46,008 bases of DNA from Candidatus Gastranaerophilales bacterium (GTDB taxonomy: Bacteria > Cyanobacteriota > Vampirovibrionia > Gastranaerophilales > Gastranaerophilaceae), in NCBI GenBank assembly GCA_944325945.1, contig CALVBW010000028.1:1-46008 (forward strand). The letters are read 5' to 3'. Both the position numbers and the translations under genes were made by a program. Of the stretch, positions 24,229 to 32,556 are shown piece after piece (position 1 is the first letter of the stretch; each line of letters opens with the position of its first letter). The notes under the pieces are model-generated. The model searched no databases. It was not told the origin of the DNA and saw only the letters and a list, made by a program, of their open reading frames with translations.

Positions 24229-24798
24229 TTATTCGGCTGTTGCTACATTTACTAATGACGGGCGGAGAACTTTATCTCCCATTTTATAACCTTTTTGCAG
24301 AACATTTATTATGGTATGTTCAGGGTGTTCATTTGTCGGGGTTTGCATAACCGCCTCATGAAAATTCGGATCAAATTGTTTACCTTCGGCTTCAATTTCT
24401 TCCAGACCAAGTTTTTGCAATGTTTCTATAACTTGTTTATGGATAAGATTAAAGCTGTCTTTTACCTGTTTACAGTCCTCAACATTTTCCAGTGCTTTTT
24501 CTCCGCGTTCAAAGTTGTCAAGGATTTCCGCCATTTTTTTGAGTGCATTTTCAGCACCGTATTTTAAAAGACTTTCGCGTTCCTGTTCCTGTCTTTTGCG
24601 GTAGTTGTCAAAATCTGCGGCAAGTCTTATATATTGCTGGTTTAGTTTATCGTATTCTTCCTGAAGTTTGTTATCCTCTGTATCAGGAGTTTTTTCTTCT
24701 TGTATATCTTGTTCTTCAGAATTTTTAAGTTGTTCATCCGGTTTAATTTCCGGTTCTGCATCTTTTTTAAACGGATTGTTGCTATGTTTATGACTCAT
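24229..24798 (-). CDS. grpE: Nucleotide exchange factor GrpE
   Basis: GrpE releases ADP from DnaK. The 189-residue protein has a charged, disordered N-terminus, the long coiled coil (YDKLNQQYIRLAADFDNYRKRQEQERE) and the C-terminal beta domain with GLEEIEAEGKQFDPNFHEAVMQ and GYKMGDKVLRPSLVNVA, all family signatures. TTGTTT (24849-24844), a 16-nt spacer and TATAAT (24827-24822) form a plausible promoter; no CIRCE (TTAGCACTC) element is seen, so HrcA control is not evident here. Confidence 0.96.
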   Translation of the reverse strand: MSHKHSNNPFKKDAEPEIKPDEQLKNSEEQDIQEEKTPDTEDNKLQEEYDKLNQQYIRLAADFDNYRKRQEQERESLLKYGAENALKKMAEILDNFERGEKALENVEDCKQVKDSFNLIHKQVIETLQKLGLEEIEAEGKQFDPNFHEAVMQTPTNEHPEHTIINVLQKGYKMGDKVLRPSLVNVATAE

Positions 24799-24821
24799 AA
24801 TTTTTCCCCTCGTTTATCTAT

Positions 24822-24849
24822 ATTATAAGTTATCAAAAGTAATAAACAA
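24822..24849 (-). promoter_or_regulatory. Promoter of grpE-dnaJ operon
   Basis: TTGTTT, 16-nt spacer and TATAAT; the Shine-Dalgarno is GAGGGG before the grpE ATG. No CIRCE inverted repeat is visible. Confidence 0.55.
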
Positions 24850-24889
24850 GTTAAATTTATTATTTTTTAATATTTTGTGAACAGACTTG

Positions 24890-24918
24890 TTGACCGGATT
24901 GGTAAAAATTGTTATAAT
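24890..24918 (+). promoter_or_regulatory. Promoter for the second poly-G prepilin start segment
   Basis: TTGACC (24890-24895), a 17-nt spacer and TATAAT (24913-24918) are followed by AAGGAG (24933-24938) 6 nt before the ATG at 24945. This is a near-consensus expression signal driving a frame that stops after 15 codons in the sequence as given. Confidence 0.75.
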
Positions 24919-24944
24919 TATTTAACAAAAAGAAGGAGAAAGCT

Positions 24945-24992
24945 ATGGAAAACAAAAAGTTTAAAAACATCGGGGGGGGGCGACTCTCCTAG
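24945..24992 (+). other. Short start segment ending just after poly-G (out of frame)
   Basis: The ATG at 24945 with a strong Shine-Dalgarno reads MENKKFKNIGGGRLS and stops at TAG (24990-24992). With ten G instead of nine the frame would pass into the prepilin frame and run without a stop to 26143 (399 residues). It is interpreted as the true initiation end of the prepilin gene in an off state. Confidence 0.65.
24972..24980 (+). repeat. G9 homopolymer tract
   Basis: Nine consecutive G in an AT-rich region, inside the tenth to twelfth codons of the start segment at 24945. It has the same placement as the G10 tract at 8580-8589. Confidence 0.9.
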
Positions 24993-25174
24993 CCAGCGTA
25001 GCCGCTGGACCCAACCAACAGGAAGTTGGAGAAAATTTAACGGGTCATGAAATTAACAAGGGTTTTGGCGGTATTGGTTGTGTAAAGTTACTAAGATACT
25101 ATGGCACTAAGGCACTAAGAAGGAATATTTGTATTAGTAATGCCGACCAACACAGTTGTGGTCGAAGGGAGTCT

Positions 25175-25333
25175 GTCATTCTGAACTTGTTTCAGAATCT
25201 CAATAAAAATTTCAAGAGATTCTTCGCTGTTGCTCAGAATGACAAAAATACTATTTCTCGCCCTACGGGAGAGGGATTAAGGGAGATGGGGCTATCAGCT
25301 CATGATGAGATCCTGAAACGAGTTCAGGATGAC
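25175..25333. repeat. REP-like palindrome cluster
   Basis: Copies of the 27-bp palindrome family lie at 25175-25201 (GTCATTCTGAACTTG...) and, reversed, at 25307-25333 (ending GTTCAGGATGAC), with a degenerate reversed copy at 25216-25243. Between them, 25262-25292 has a different motif (CCCTACGGGAGAGGG followed by GGGAGATGGGG) resembling part of the insert in mfd. All are in frame with the prepilin coding sequence, giving peptide fragments such as VILNLFQNLNKN and DEILKRVQDDK. Confidence 0.82.
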
Positions 25334-26143
25334 AAAAAACCTCACTTCACTCACGTTAAAAAAGTCGCCTTCACACTCGCCGAAGTCCTTATAACCCTTG
25401 GCATCATCGGTATAGTTGCGGCAATCACAATTCCGACATTGATTGCGAATTATCAGGAAAAACAGACTGTGACAAAGCTGCAAAAAACCTATGCAACTTT
25501 AAAAAATGCATTTGAAATGGCAAAAATTGAGTATGGAGATTATGACACCTGGTCATGGAACCAGATTCCAACAACTAATGCTGAAAGAACACAGTACTTT
25601 TGGGAAACATATATTTTTCCGCATTTAAAGATTGCTAAAAAATGCTTTCCGATAACAACGGAATGTGTGGCAGATGATATTACAAGATTGAATGGTACGG
25701 CTGAATCAGTTGTAACATCTACACATGGTGCGTTTGTTTTGTATGACGGAACATCTGTTTATACGTGGGCAGGAGGTGATACATTTTATCCGCATATCTG
25801 GGTATTTGCGGATATTAATGGTAAAGCAAAGCCAAATGTGGTAGGTAAAGATATATTTACGATGTTCTTTTCCCCAAAAAATCCCGGGAATAGAATTGGC
25901 TCGTTTGATGACGATGATAATTTTGTTGATTCAGGAAAATTATTAACCCCTGCTTACGGATTAAGTTTGTATGGAGATGTAAACGGAGTTACCGTTGAAG
26001 ATCTTATGGACTCGAATTTTGTTCTGGAAATTGACACAGGTGCCAAACAAAAACACAGTTGTACTACTGACGGTTGGGGGTATATGTGCGGTGCGGCAAT
26101 AAAATTAAACGGCTGGAAATTCCCCGACGGCTATCCGAGATAA
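25187..26143 (+). CDS. Prepilin-like protein with poly-G upstream and REP-derived leader
   Basis: The frame encodes FTLAEVLITLGIIGIVAAI from residue 62 of the TTG-initiated form, a helical spine (NYQEKQTVTKLQKTYATLKNAFEMA), paired Cys residues and the family motif DINGKAKPNVVGKDIF. The TTG at 25187 has no Shine-Dalgarno and lies inside a REP palindrome, so it is unlikely to be the natural start. The frame is open back to 24965, through the G9 tract; the only well-formed start (24945) is one base out of frame. A one-G gain would give a leader of about 135 residues, far longer than normal prepilin leaders, so either the long leader is tolerated or the gene is silenced by insertions. A terminator follows. 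Confidence 0.75.
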   Translation: MFQNLNKNFKRFFAVAQNDKNTISRPTGEGLREMGLSAHDEILKRVQDDKKPHFTHVKKVAFTLAEVLITLGIIGIVAAITIPTLIANYQEKQTVTKLQKTYATLKNAFEMAKIEYGDYDTWSWNQIPTTNAERTQYFWETYIFPHLKIAKKCFPITTECVADDITRLNGTAESVVTSTHGAFVLYDGTSVYTWAGGDTFYPHIWVFADINGKAKPNVVGKDIFTMFFSPKNPGNRIGSFDDDDNFVDSGKLLTPAYGLSLYGDVNGVTVEDLMDSNFVLEIDTGAKQKHSCTTDGWGYMCGAAIKLNGWKFPDGYPR

Positions 26144-26168
26144 AAAAACTCCCCTAAGGGAGTTTTTT
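26143..26168 (+). terminator. Rho-independent terminator
   Basis: An 11-bp stem AAAAAACTCCC/GGGAGTTTTTT with a 4-nt loop directly follows the prepilin stop codon. Confidence 0.92.
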
Positions 26169-26255
26169 GTTTACATATTTTAAAATATTTACACCATAAT
26201 GTTGTCGTTGTATTATTATTTTATTAGATAATAACAGACTTTGAGGAATTAAAAA

Positions 26256-27578
26256 TTGGTTGAAAAATTTTATATAAAAGGCGGAACTCCGCTCAGAGGT
26301 GAGGTTTTGATAGGCGGCGCAAAAAATTCCGTCCTGAAATTAATGGCTGCGGCACTTCTGGCAAAAGGTGAATCAAAAATTTATAATGTGCCTGATTTGA
26401 CTGATGTTGAAATTATGCTTCAGGTTATTAACAGTTTAGGTGTTAAAACTTCATATAACAAAGAAGAAAAATCTTTAACAATTGATGCAACAGAGATTAC
26501 GAATATTACCGCGAAATATGAACTGGTAAGTAAAATGAGGGCATCATTTAACGTTTTAGGTGCTCTTGTTTCCCGCTGCAGAGAAGCTATTGTTGCACTT
26601 CCCGGAGGATGTGCAATAGGTGAACGCAGGGTTGATTTTCACATAAAAGGGCTTGAGGCACTCGGTGCAAAATTAAAAATAGAAAACGGTTATGTTCATG
26701 CAAAAGCAAGCAAACTTGTGGGAGCTGAAATTTGTTTAGATTTGCCGTCCGTAGGTGCAACGGAAAACTTAATGCTTGCGGGCGTTTTTGCGGAAGGCTC
26801 CACAAGAATTCAAAACGCAGCTCAGGAGCCTGAAATCGTTGATCTGGCAAACTTTTTGAATGCAATGGGTGCGGATATTATTGGTGCAGGAACATCAGAA
26901 ATTGTTATTAACGGCGTAAAACCAGAGGATATGCACCCGATTGAATACACAACAATCCCTGACAGAATTGAGGCAGGAACCTATATGGCGGCTATTGTAG
27001 GCACCAGAGGTAAGGCTGTTATAAGAAATATTTATCCTGCGCATTTGTCGTTCTTTACGGATAAATTATTGAAAATGGGCGCAAATATTAAGCTCGTTGA
27101 TCCGACATCAATAGAAGTTTCAAATAAAAACAGATTAAATTCAATAAATTTCGTAACCCAGCCTTATCCGGGTTTTCCGACTGATTTGCAGTCAATGGCA
27201 ATGACGCTTTTGACAACTGCAAACGGTGTGGGAATTATTACGGAAAGTTTGTATGAAAACAGATTTATGCAGGTGCCTGAATTAAGACGTATGGGGGCTG
27301 ATATTCATCAGGACAGAAACCATGCAATTATAAAAGGCGTTAAAAAATTAACAGGTGCAACTCTTACGGCAAGTGACCTGAGAGCCGGTGCGGCACTCGT
27401 TGTTGCGGCATTAATGGCTGAGGGAAATTCCGTTATTGAAAAATTACATCATATAGATAGAGGATACGAAAATTTTGAAAATAAGATAAGATTGTTAGGA
27501 GGCAAAATAGAGAGAAAAGATGATGTAATATCTCCTGTTGAGCTTACGGAGGAAATACGAAATGAGTCCTACATATAA
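26256..27578 (+). CDS. murA: UDP-N-acetylglucosamine 1-carboxyvinyltransferase MurA
   Basis: MurA transfers enolpyruvate from PEP to UDP-GlcNAc, the first committed step of peptidoglycan synthesis. The 440-residue protein starts with a TTG (GAGGA about 7 nt upstream): VEKFYIKGGTPLRGEVLIGGAKNSVLKLMAAALLA. It has the active-site Cys loop ALPGGCAIGERRVDFHIKGLEALGA (fosfomycin-target Cys) and the DRIEAGTYMAA and YPGFPTDLQSMAM motifs. Length is slightly longer than the E. coli enzyme because of a C-terminal extension. Its end overlaps the next gene by 18 bp. Confidence 0.97.
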   Translation: MVEKFYIKGGTPLRGEVLIGGAKNSVLKLMAAALLAKGESKIYNVPDLTDVEIMLQVINSLGVKTSYNKEEKSLTIDATEITNITAKYELVSKMRASFNVLGALVSRCREAIVALPGGCAIGERRVDFHIKGLEALGAKLKIENGYVHAKASKLVGAEICLDLPSVGATENLMLAGVFAEGSTRIQNAAQEPEIVDLANFLNAMGADIIGAGTSEIVINGVKPEDMHPIEYTTIPDRIEAGTYMAAIVGTRGKAVIRNIYPAHLSFFTDKLLKMGANIKLVDPTSIEVSNKNRLNSINFVTQPYPGFPTDLQSMAMTLLTTANGVGIITESLYENRFMQVPELRRMGADIHQDRNHAIIKGVKKLTGATLTASDLRAGAALVVAALMAEGNSVIEKLHHIDRGYENFENKIRLLGGKIERKDDVISPVELTEEIRNESYI

Positions 27579-27900
27579 ACGCTGGTATGATCATGACCCG
27601 TTACTTTTGGAAGTAATTGAGCTTTTACGCAATTATCAAACTGAATTGCATGCTCAGGCTGAAATTTTCTTGCAAAAAATCGAAGAAAAAGTTTCCAAAG
27701 AAACGGTTGACAAATTTTATGCCATGGTCAAACCCGTTAATGCCAATAATCGCTGGTATGATAAGGACCCCGTGATTTCCAGAACAGTTGAAATTTTAAG
27801 AATTGTGCCGCCGGAAGCTCAAAAGATTTGTGCCCAGAATTTTATTAAAACACTTAAAGAAATGGGTATTGATTATAAAAGCCCCAATGCTCAGCAATAA
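27561..27900 (+). CDS. Hypothetical protein with two RWYDxDP repeats
   Basis: This is a paralogue of the gene at 2846-3223. In 112 residues it has KRWYDHDPLLLEVIELLR (about 6-23) and NRWYDKDPVISRTVEILR (about 63-80), each followed by a helical stretch containing Q/A/I-rich positions (AQAEIFLQKIEEKV; AQKICAQNFIKTLKEM). No signal peptide, no membrane segment, no known family. The start is the ATG at 27561, preceded by GGAGGAAA; it lies inside murA, so the two are coupled, and mfd begins 2 bp after its stop. Its conserved place in a murA-mfd operon suggests a housekeeping rather than accessory role. Confidence 0.82.
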
Positions 27901-27902
27901 TA

Positions 27903-30900
27903 ATGTTAAATATTGATTGTTTATCCGGTGAAAAGTTTTTGGAATTCAGGGACTACGTAAAAAAATCGTGGTCTTTTGCGGTTACGGGATTAACTTCGCT
28001 TTTAAGGCTTTTGTTAGTCAAAAATGCCCGTGACTATTCCAAAAAGAAAATTTTACTTGTTACATCAACCGAGCAGAATGCATTAAAGTTTCAAAACGAT
28101 TTTAAAAGAGGTTTTGATATTGATGCCGCGTTAATTCCTTTTCAAAATATTTCAATGTACGAGGCAATTTCGCCAAATTTGTATGAATATTCAGAGCAGA
28201 TAAAAATTTTGCGGCAAAAACCTGATTTGGTTATTTGTCCCGTTAAAACCTTGCTTGAAAAGTTTCCGGATGAAGAATTTTTTGAGAAAAATTCTTTAAA
28301 AATAAAAGTAGGCGACGAGGTTAATTTAAAAGAATTAAGTCAAAAGCTTGTTAATCTCGGATACAAACGCGCTACAATGGTGAGTGATGTCGGTGAATTC
28401 AGTATAAGAGGCGATATTGCGGATATTTTTTCACTGGACGATAACCCTGTAAGGATTGAATTATGGGGGGATGAAGTTGTAGACATCAGGTATTTTAACA
28501 ATGAAACTCAAAAATCAGTCGAAAAGGCAAAAGAGATTGAGATTTTACCTGTATATAAATTTGTGCTTGATGAAAACAGTCCGAAACTCAACGAAGAAGA
28601 CGAAGGGTATTTTGAAGGAATTGAAGTTTATCAGAATTATTTTAATGACAACCTTGTCGGGGGTTTGGATTATTTAAAAGATTATATAATTGTTTTTGAC
28701 GAAACGTCCGAAATTTACTCAAAGTATGAATTTGTTGCGCAGAATTTGGAAAAACAGCTTGAAGAAAATTTAAAACTTGAGCTTTTAAAACCGTTAAAGG
28801 GCAAAAATCATTTTACTTTTGAAGAATTTTTGCGAAAAACGTCTTATTTTGTAAAAATAGGTCTTAATAATTTTATAGACGGCGAAATGGATGATATTAT
28901 TGAATTTAACGCCATGCCGCTTCAAAATTTTGAGGCGAATTTAGATGCAATAGCCGATTTTATAAAAGAACATAGCCCTCTGGGAGAGGGAAGAATTTCA
29001 ACGCAAGGAACGAGCGTTAGAAATTCAGGTGAGGGTGGATACAAAATAATTGTTGCAACGGATTACCCTGAACGTGTCAAGCAAATTTTGAGTGAGCGGG
29101 AAATATTTGACGTTGAATATACTGAAAGCCTTGCAAGCGCCGGATGTATTCTTGAGGATTGCAAAACAATTGTAATGACCGATAGAGAGCTGTTTAATAA
29201 ACGTTCCAAAGAAATTACCGCGGCAAAACGTTCATATTACAAGGAAAAACCTGAATTTATTGAAAATATAAATGATATTCAAGAGGGAGAATACGTTGTA
29301 CATACAATTCACGGGGTCGGGATTTACAGAGGGCTTACCCAGCAGGAGATTGACGGGCAGCTGAAAGATTACCTGACAATCGAATATGCTGCAAAAGACA
29401 GGCTGCACATTCCTGCAGAACAAATTAACATGCTTGTCAGATATCGCGGCTCCGGAAATATTAAGCCGAAACTTTCCAGAATGGGCGGTAAAGATTGGGA
29501 AAACACCAAGGCAAGGGTTAAAAAAGAAGTTGAAGCTGTTGCGTATGACCTTTTGAGGCTTTATGCAAGACGAAAAATGCAAAAAGGATTTCAGTTTTTG
29601 CCTGATACCACATGGCAGGTGGAAATGGAAGAAGCTTTTGAATTTGTTGAAACTCCAGATCAAATGCGTGCAATAAACGAAGTCAAGGCGGATATGGAAA
29701 GCGATGAGCCTATGGACAGACTAATTTGCGGGGATGTGGGTTTTGGTAAAACTGAAGTTGCAATGAGGGCAATTTTTAAAGCCGTAACTTCCGGCAAGCA
29801 GGTGGCCGTTGTCGTTCCGACGACTATTCTTGCACTTCAGCATTTTCAAACAATGTCTGAAAGGTTTAAACCTTTTGGTGTTCATGTTGAATTGCTTTCA
29901 AGGTTCAGGAGTAAAAAGGAGCAGAAAGACACCGTAAAAAATCTTGCAACCGGCGCTTGTGACGTAGTAATCGGAACCCACAGGCTTTTGCAGGACGGAA
30001 TTGTATTCAAAGATTTGGGGCTTCTGGTAATTGATGAAGAACACAGATTCGGCGTTCGGCATAAAGAAAAACTTAAACAACTGCGTGAAAATATTGATAT
30101 TATAACCATGTCGGCAACGCCTATTCCGAGAACTCTTTATATGTCGTTATCGGGAATTAAAGATATGTCGGTTATTAATACTCCTCCCAAAAACAGGCTT
30201 CCTATAAAAACCTTTGTCGGCGAGTGGAATGAAAATATGGTTAAAAATGCCATTATCCATGAGCTTGACCGCGAAGGACAGGTTTTTTATCTCTATAATC
30301 GTGTTGAAACTATTGAAGAATTTAAATTCCATCTGCAAAAACTTGTTCCCAATGCCCGAATAGCCGTAGGACACGGACAGATGGACGAAAAACAGCTTGA
30401 AGAAGTGATAGTCGATTTTGCAAATCATGAATATGATATTCTTCTTGCAACAACGATTATTGAAAACGGAATTGATATTCCTAATGCAAATACAATGATT
30501 ATCCATGATGCCGACAGGTTCGGACTTGCGCAGTTGTATCAATTAAGAGGTCGTGTGGGCCGCTCTCAAAGACAGGCTTATTGCTATTGTTTTTACAGAA
30601 AAAGTAAAGAGATTACAAAAGACGCAGTACACAGATTAAAAGCCATAAAAGAATTCACAACACTCGGAAGCGGTTATCAAATCGCATTAAGGGATGTCGA
30701 GATAAGAGGGGTCGGGAATATTCTCGGCACCAAGCAGCACGGTCACATGATAAATGTCGGTTTTGATACATATTGCCAGCTTCTTGAAGAAACTGTTCAG
30801 GAGCTGCAGGGGCATTATGTTGAAAAATCCGAACCCACTATTGTTGATATAAATGTGACGGCATTTATTCCGGATGAATGGGTCGGCTCTGCCGAACAAA

Positions 30901-31307
30901 AGATGATAGAATACAAACGTCTGGCGGATGTAAAATCCCAGCTTGAATTGGATTATATAACCGAGGAGTGGAAAGACAGGTTCGCCAAACCTCCCGAAAG
31001 CGTTGAAAATTTAATAAAATTAATCAAAATAAGGCTAGCCGCAACTGATGTAAAAATTTCACTTATACGGGAAACTAATGAAAATATCAGAATTTATACT
31101 CCGTTTTTACAGCCCGAGTGGAATATAATTCAAAAAACACTTCCCGGCAATATTTTAAAATGTATAAAGTTTACGCTTGCGCCGAAATCTTGTGAAGAAG
31201 GCAATTCAATTATTTTGTTAAACAATTCATATATGAATTTTGATGAAGTATTTAACATTTTAACGGATTTGTTTTATTATATTTATAAAGTCAGTCATGA
31301 ATATTAA
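27903..31307 (+). CDS. mfd: Transcription-repair coupling factor Mfd
   Basis: Mfd removes RNA polymerase stalled at lesions and recruits UvrA. The 1134-residue protein has the N-terminal UvrB-like region, the CarD-type RNA polymerase interaction domain (EGEYVVHTIHGVGIYRGL), the translocase with Walker A GDVGFGKTEVAMRA, DEEHRFGVRHKEKL and SATPIPRTLYMSLSGIKDMS, QLRGRVGRS, and the C-terminal TRCF domain. A 22-codon insert, SPLGEGRISTQGTSV followed by RNSGEGG, at 28972-29037 is a palindromic repeat read in frame, placed in the linker before the polymerase-binding domain. No Shine-Dalgarno; translation is probably coupled to the preceding gene. Confidence 0.97.
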   Translation: MLNIDCLSGEKFLEFRDYVKKSWSFAVTGLTSLLRLLLVKNARDYSKKKILLVTSTEQNALKFQNDFKRGFDIDAALIPFQNISMYEAISPNLYEYSEQIKILRQKPDLVICPVKTLLEKFPDEEFFEKNSLKIKVGDEVNLKELSQKLVNLGYKRATMVSDVGEFSIRGDIADIFSLDDNPVRIELWGDEVVDIRYFNNETQKSVEKAKEIEILPVYKFVLDENSPKLNEEDEGYFEGIEVYQNYFNDNLVGGLDYLKDYIIVFDETSEIYSKYEFVAQNLEKQLEENLKLELLKPLKGKNHFTFEEFLRKTSYFVKIGLNNFIDGEMDDIIEFNAMPLQNFEANLDAIADFIKEHSPLGEGRISTQGTSVRNSGEGGYKIIVATDYPERVKQILSEREIFDVEYTESLASAGCILEDCKTIVMTDRELFNKRSKEITAAKRSYYKEKPEFIENINDIQEGEYVVHTIHGVGIYRGLTQQEIDGQLKDYLTIEYAAKDRLHIPAEQINMLVRYRGSGNIKPKLSRMGGKDWENTKARVKKEVEAVAYDLLRLYARRKMQKGFQFLPDTTWQVEMEEAFEFVETPDQMRAINEVKADMESDEPMDRLICGDVGFGKTEVAMRAIFKAVTSGKQVAVVVPTTILALQHFQTMSERFKPFGVHVELLSRFRSKKEQKDTVKNLATGACDVVIGTHRLLQDGIVFKDLGLLVIDEEHRFGVRHKEKLKQLRENIDIITMSATPIPRTLYMSLSGIKDMSVINTPPKNRLPIKTFVGEWNENMVKNAIIHELDREGQVFYLYNRVETIEEFKFHLQKLVPNARIAVGHGQMDEKQLEEVIVDFANHEYDILLATTIIENGIDIPNANTMIIHDADRFGLAQLYQLRGRVGRSQRQAYCYCFYRKSKEITKDAVHRLKAIKEFTTLGSGYQIALRDVEIRGVGNILGTKQHGHMINVGFDTYCQLLEETVQELQGHYVEKSEPTIVDINVTAFIPDEWVGSAEQKMIEYKRLADVKSQLELDYITEEWKDRFAKPPESVENLIKLIKIRLAATDVKISLIRETNENIRIYTPFLQPEWNIIQKTLPGNILKCIKFTLAPKSCEEGNSIILLNNSYMNFDEVFNILTDLFYYIYKVSHEY
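28972..29040 (+). repeat. In-frame palindromic insertion in mfd
   Basis: GAATTTC-AACGC (28993-29004), a 9-nt loop and GCGTT-A-GAAATTC (29014-29026) form a 12-bp stem with one bulge, flanked on the left by CCCTC-TGGGA-GAGGG (28976-28990). Together they occupy about 66 bp, a multiple of three, with no stop in the mfd frame. The layout resembles the Rickettsia palindromic elements found inside coding genes. Confidence 0.75.
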
Positions 31308-31323
31308 ATAAGGAGACATTTAT

Positions 31324-32451
31324 ATGAAGGGAAAAAAATTACTTGCAACACTTGCGGTATCAGCAGTATTGTTTGCAGGCTGCGGTCTTAAATCTCATGA
31401 GGCCGTAATTAAGGTTAATGACAAAGTAATTACTCAGGCTCAGTTTGACAAAGCTTTTGACAAACAGGCAGATAATTCAGTGTTCGCAAGAATGGGTATA
31501 AAAATCAAAGAAAATCCTAACGGATTTATGTATTTGATGATTAAAGAAAGAGTTACAAATGAATTAATTATTAAGGCTTTGCTGGACGAAGAATTTGCTA
31601 AACGCAATATTAAAGTTACCGGTGAGGACGTTGATCAGGCTGTAAAAGAAATTATTGATAAAGTAGGTTCAAAAGAACAGCTTAATTTGATATTAAAACA
31701 AAATGGTATTTCTTCTTCTCAATTCAGAAAAGACCTGAAAGAAGAAGTTAAAATGAAAAAACTTGCTTTGCAATTGGGCGATAGCAGCGTTTCTGATGCC
31801 GAAGCAAAAAAATTCTATGATCAAAATGTTGCAAAATTCAAATATCCTGAAAAAGTAAGAGCATCACACATTTTGGTTTCCGCAAATCCTGTTGAAATTG
31901 AAGAAGTTATTACATCAGATCCTAAAAATAAAGATTTGAAGGCTGAAGAGATTAAAGCTAAAGTTAATGAAGAATTAAATGCCAGAAAAGCTAAAGCTGA
32001 CAAATTGTATAACGAAGCAAAAGCTAACGTTGATAATTTTGCAAAACTTGCAAAAGATAACTCAGACGATACAACATCAGCAGTGAAAGGCGGCGATTTA
32101 GGTTTCTTTGCTAAGGAAGAAATGGTTCCTGAATTTTCAAACGCCGCATTCTCTCAGCGTCCTAATACAGTATCTCCTGTGGTTAAATCACAATACGGTT
32201 ATCACATAATTCTTGTTACAGATAGAATGGAAGCAGGTCAGGAACCTTTTGAAAAAGCCAAAACAGAAATTAAAAGTTATTTGACTAATCAAAAGCAACT
32301 TAAACTTCTTGATGATTTGACTGAATCTTTGAAGAAAAATGCAAAAATTGAATTTGTAAATCAAGAGTATGATCCTAAATACATTCAGGATAAACTTCAA
32401 AAAGAAGTTAAGCAGCAGGTTGAAAATGCAAAACCGAAAGCTGAGAAATAA
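31324..32451 (+). CDS. PpiC-type peptidyl-prolyl isomerase lipoprotein (SurA/PrsA-like)
   Basis: The 375-residue protein starts MKGKKLLATLAVSAVLFAGCGL, a lipoprotein signal with lipobox FAGC (Cys20). A SurA-like N-terminal helical region (about 25-165) precedes a parvulin/PpiC domain: EKVRASHILVSANP (about 177-190), then AKDNSDDTTSAVKGGDLGFFAKEEMVPEFSNAAF and SPVVKSQYGYHIILV. A 40-residue charged insert splits the parvulin domain. It would assist folding of exported proteins from the membrane surface. AAGGAG precedes the ATG; the gene follows mfd by 16 bp and ends at a terminator. Confidence 0.92.
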   Translation: MKGKKLLATLAVSAVLFAGCGLKSHEAVIKVNDKVITQAQFDKAFDKQADNSVFARMGIKIKENPNGFMYLMIKERVTNELIIKALLDEEFAKRNIKVTGEDVDQAVKEIIDKVGSKEQLNLILKQNGISSSQFRKDLKEEVKMKKLALQLGDSSVSDAEAKKFYDQNVAKFKYPEKVRASHILVSANPVEIEEVITSDPKNKDLKAEEIKAKVNEELNARKAKADKLYNEAKANVDNFAKLAKDNSDDTTSAVKGGDLGFFAKEEMVPEFSNAAFSQRPNTVSPVVKSQYGYHIILVTDRMEAGQEPFEKAKTEIKSYLTNQKQLKLLDDLTESLKKNAKIEFVNQEYDPKYIQDKLQKEVKQQVENAKPKAEK

Positions 32452-32456
32452 TTAGT

Positions 32457-32487
32457 AAAAAGCACCTCGAAAGAGGTGCTTTTTTAT
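32457..32487 (+). terminator. Rho-independent terminator
   Basis: A stem AAAAAGCACCTC/GAGGTGCTTTTT with a GAAA loop follows the PPIase lipoprotein gene. Confidence 0.92.
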
Positions 32488-32506
32488 TAAGTATTCTTAA
32501 ACTATT

Positions 32507-32534
32507 TTTACGGGCTGTTATTATATGGTACAAT
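32507..32534 (+). promoter_or_regulatory. Candidate glyA promoter
   Basis: TTTACG (32507-32512), a 16-nt spacer and TACAAT (32529-32534) precede glyA, with AGGGGGAG as Shine-Dalgarno. Confidence 0.45.
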
Positions 32535-32556
32535 TAGTCTAAAAAGGGGGAGCGTA

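Noticed and set aside
24799-24890. CIRCE element upstream of grpE
   Set aside because: No TTAGCACTC-N9-GAGTGCTAA or near match is present; only an ordinary promoter is seen.
24945-26143. Simple pseudogene from a frameshift sequencing error
   Set aside because: It remains possible for the single locus, but two loci with the same ATG-polyG-open frame layout and intact long frames make slippage control the better working idea; it is listed as testable.
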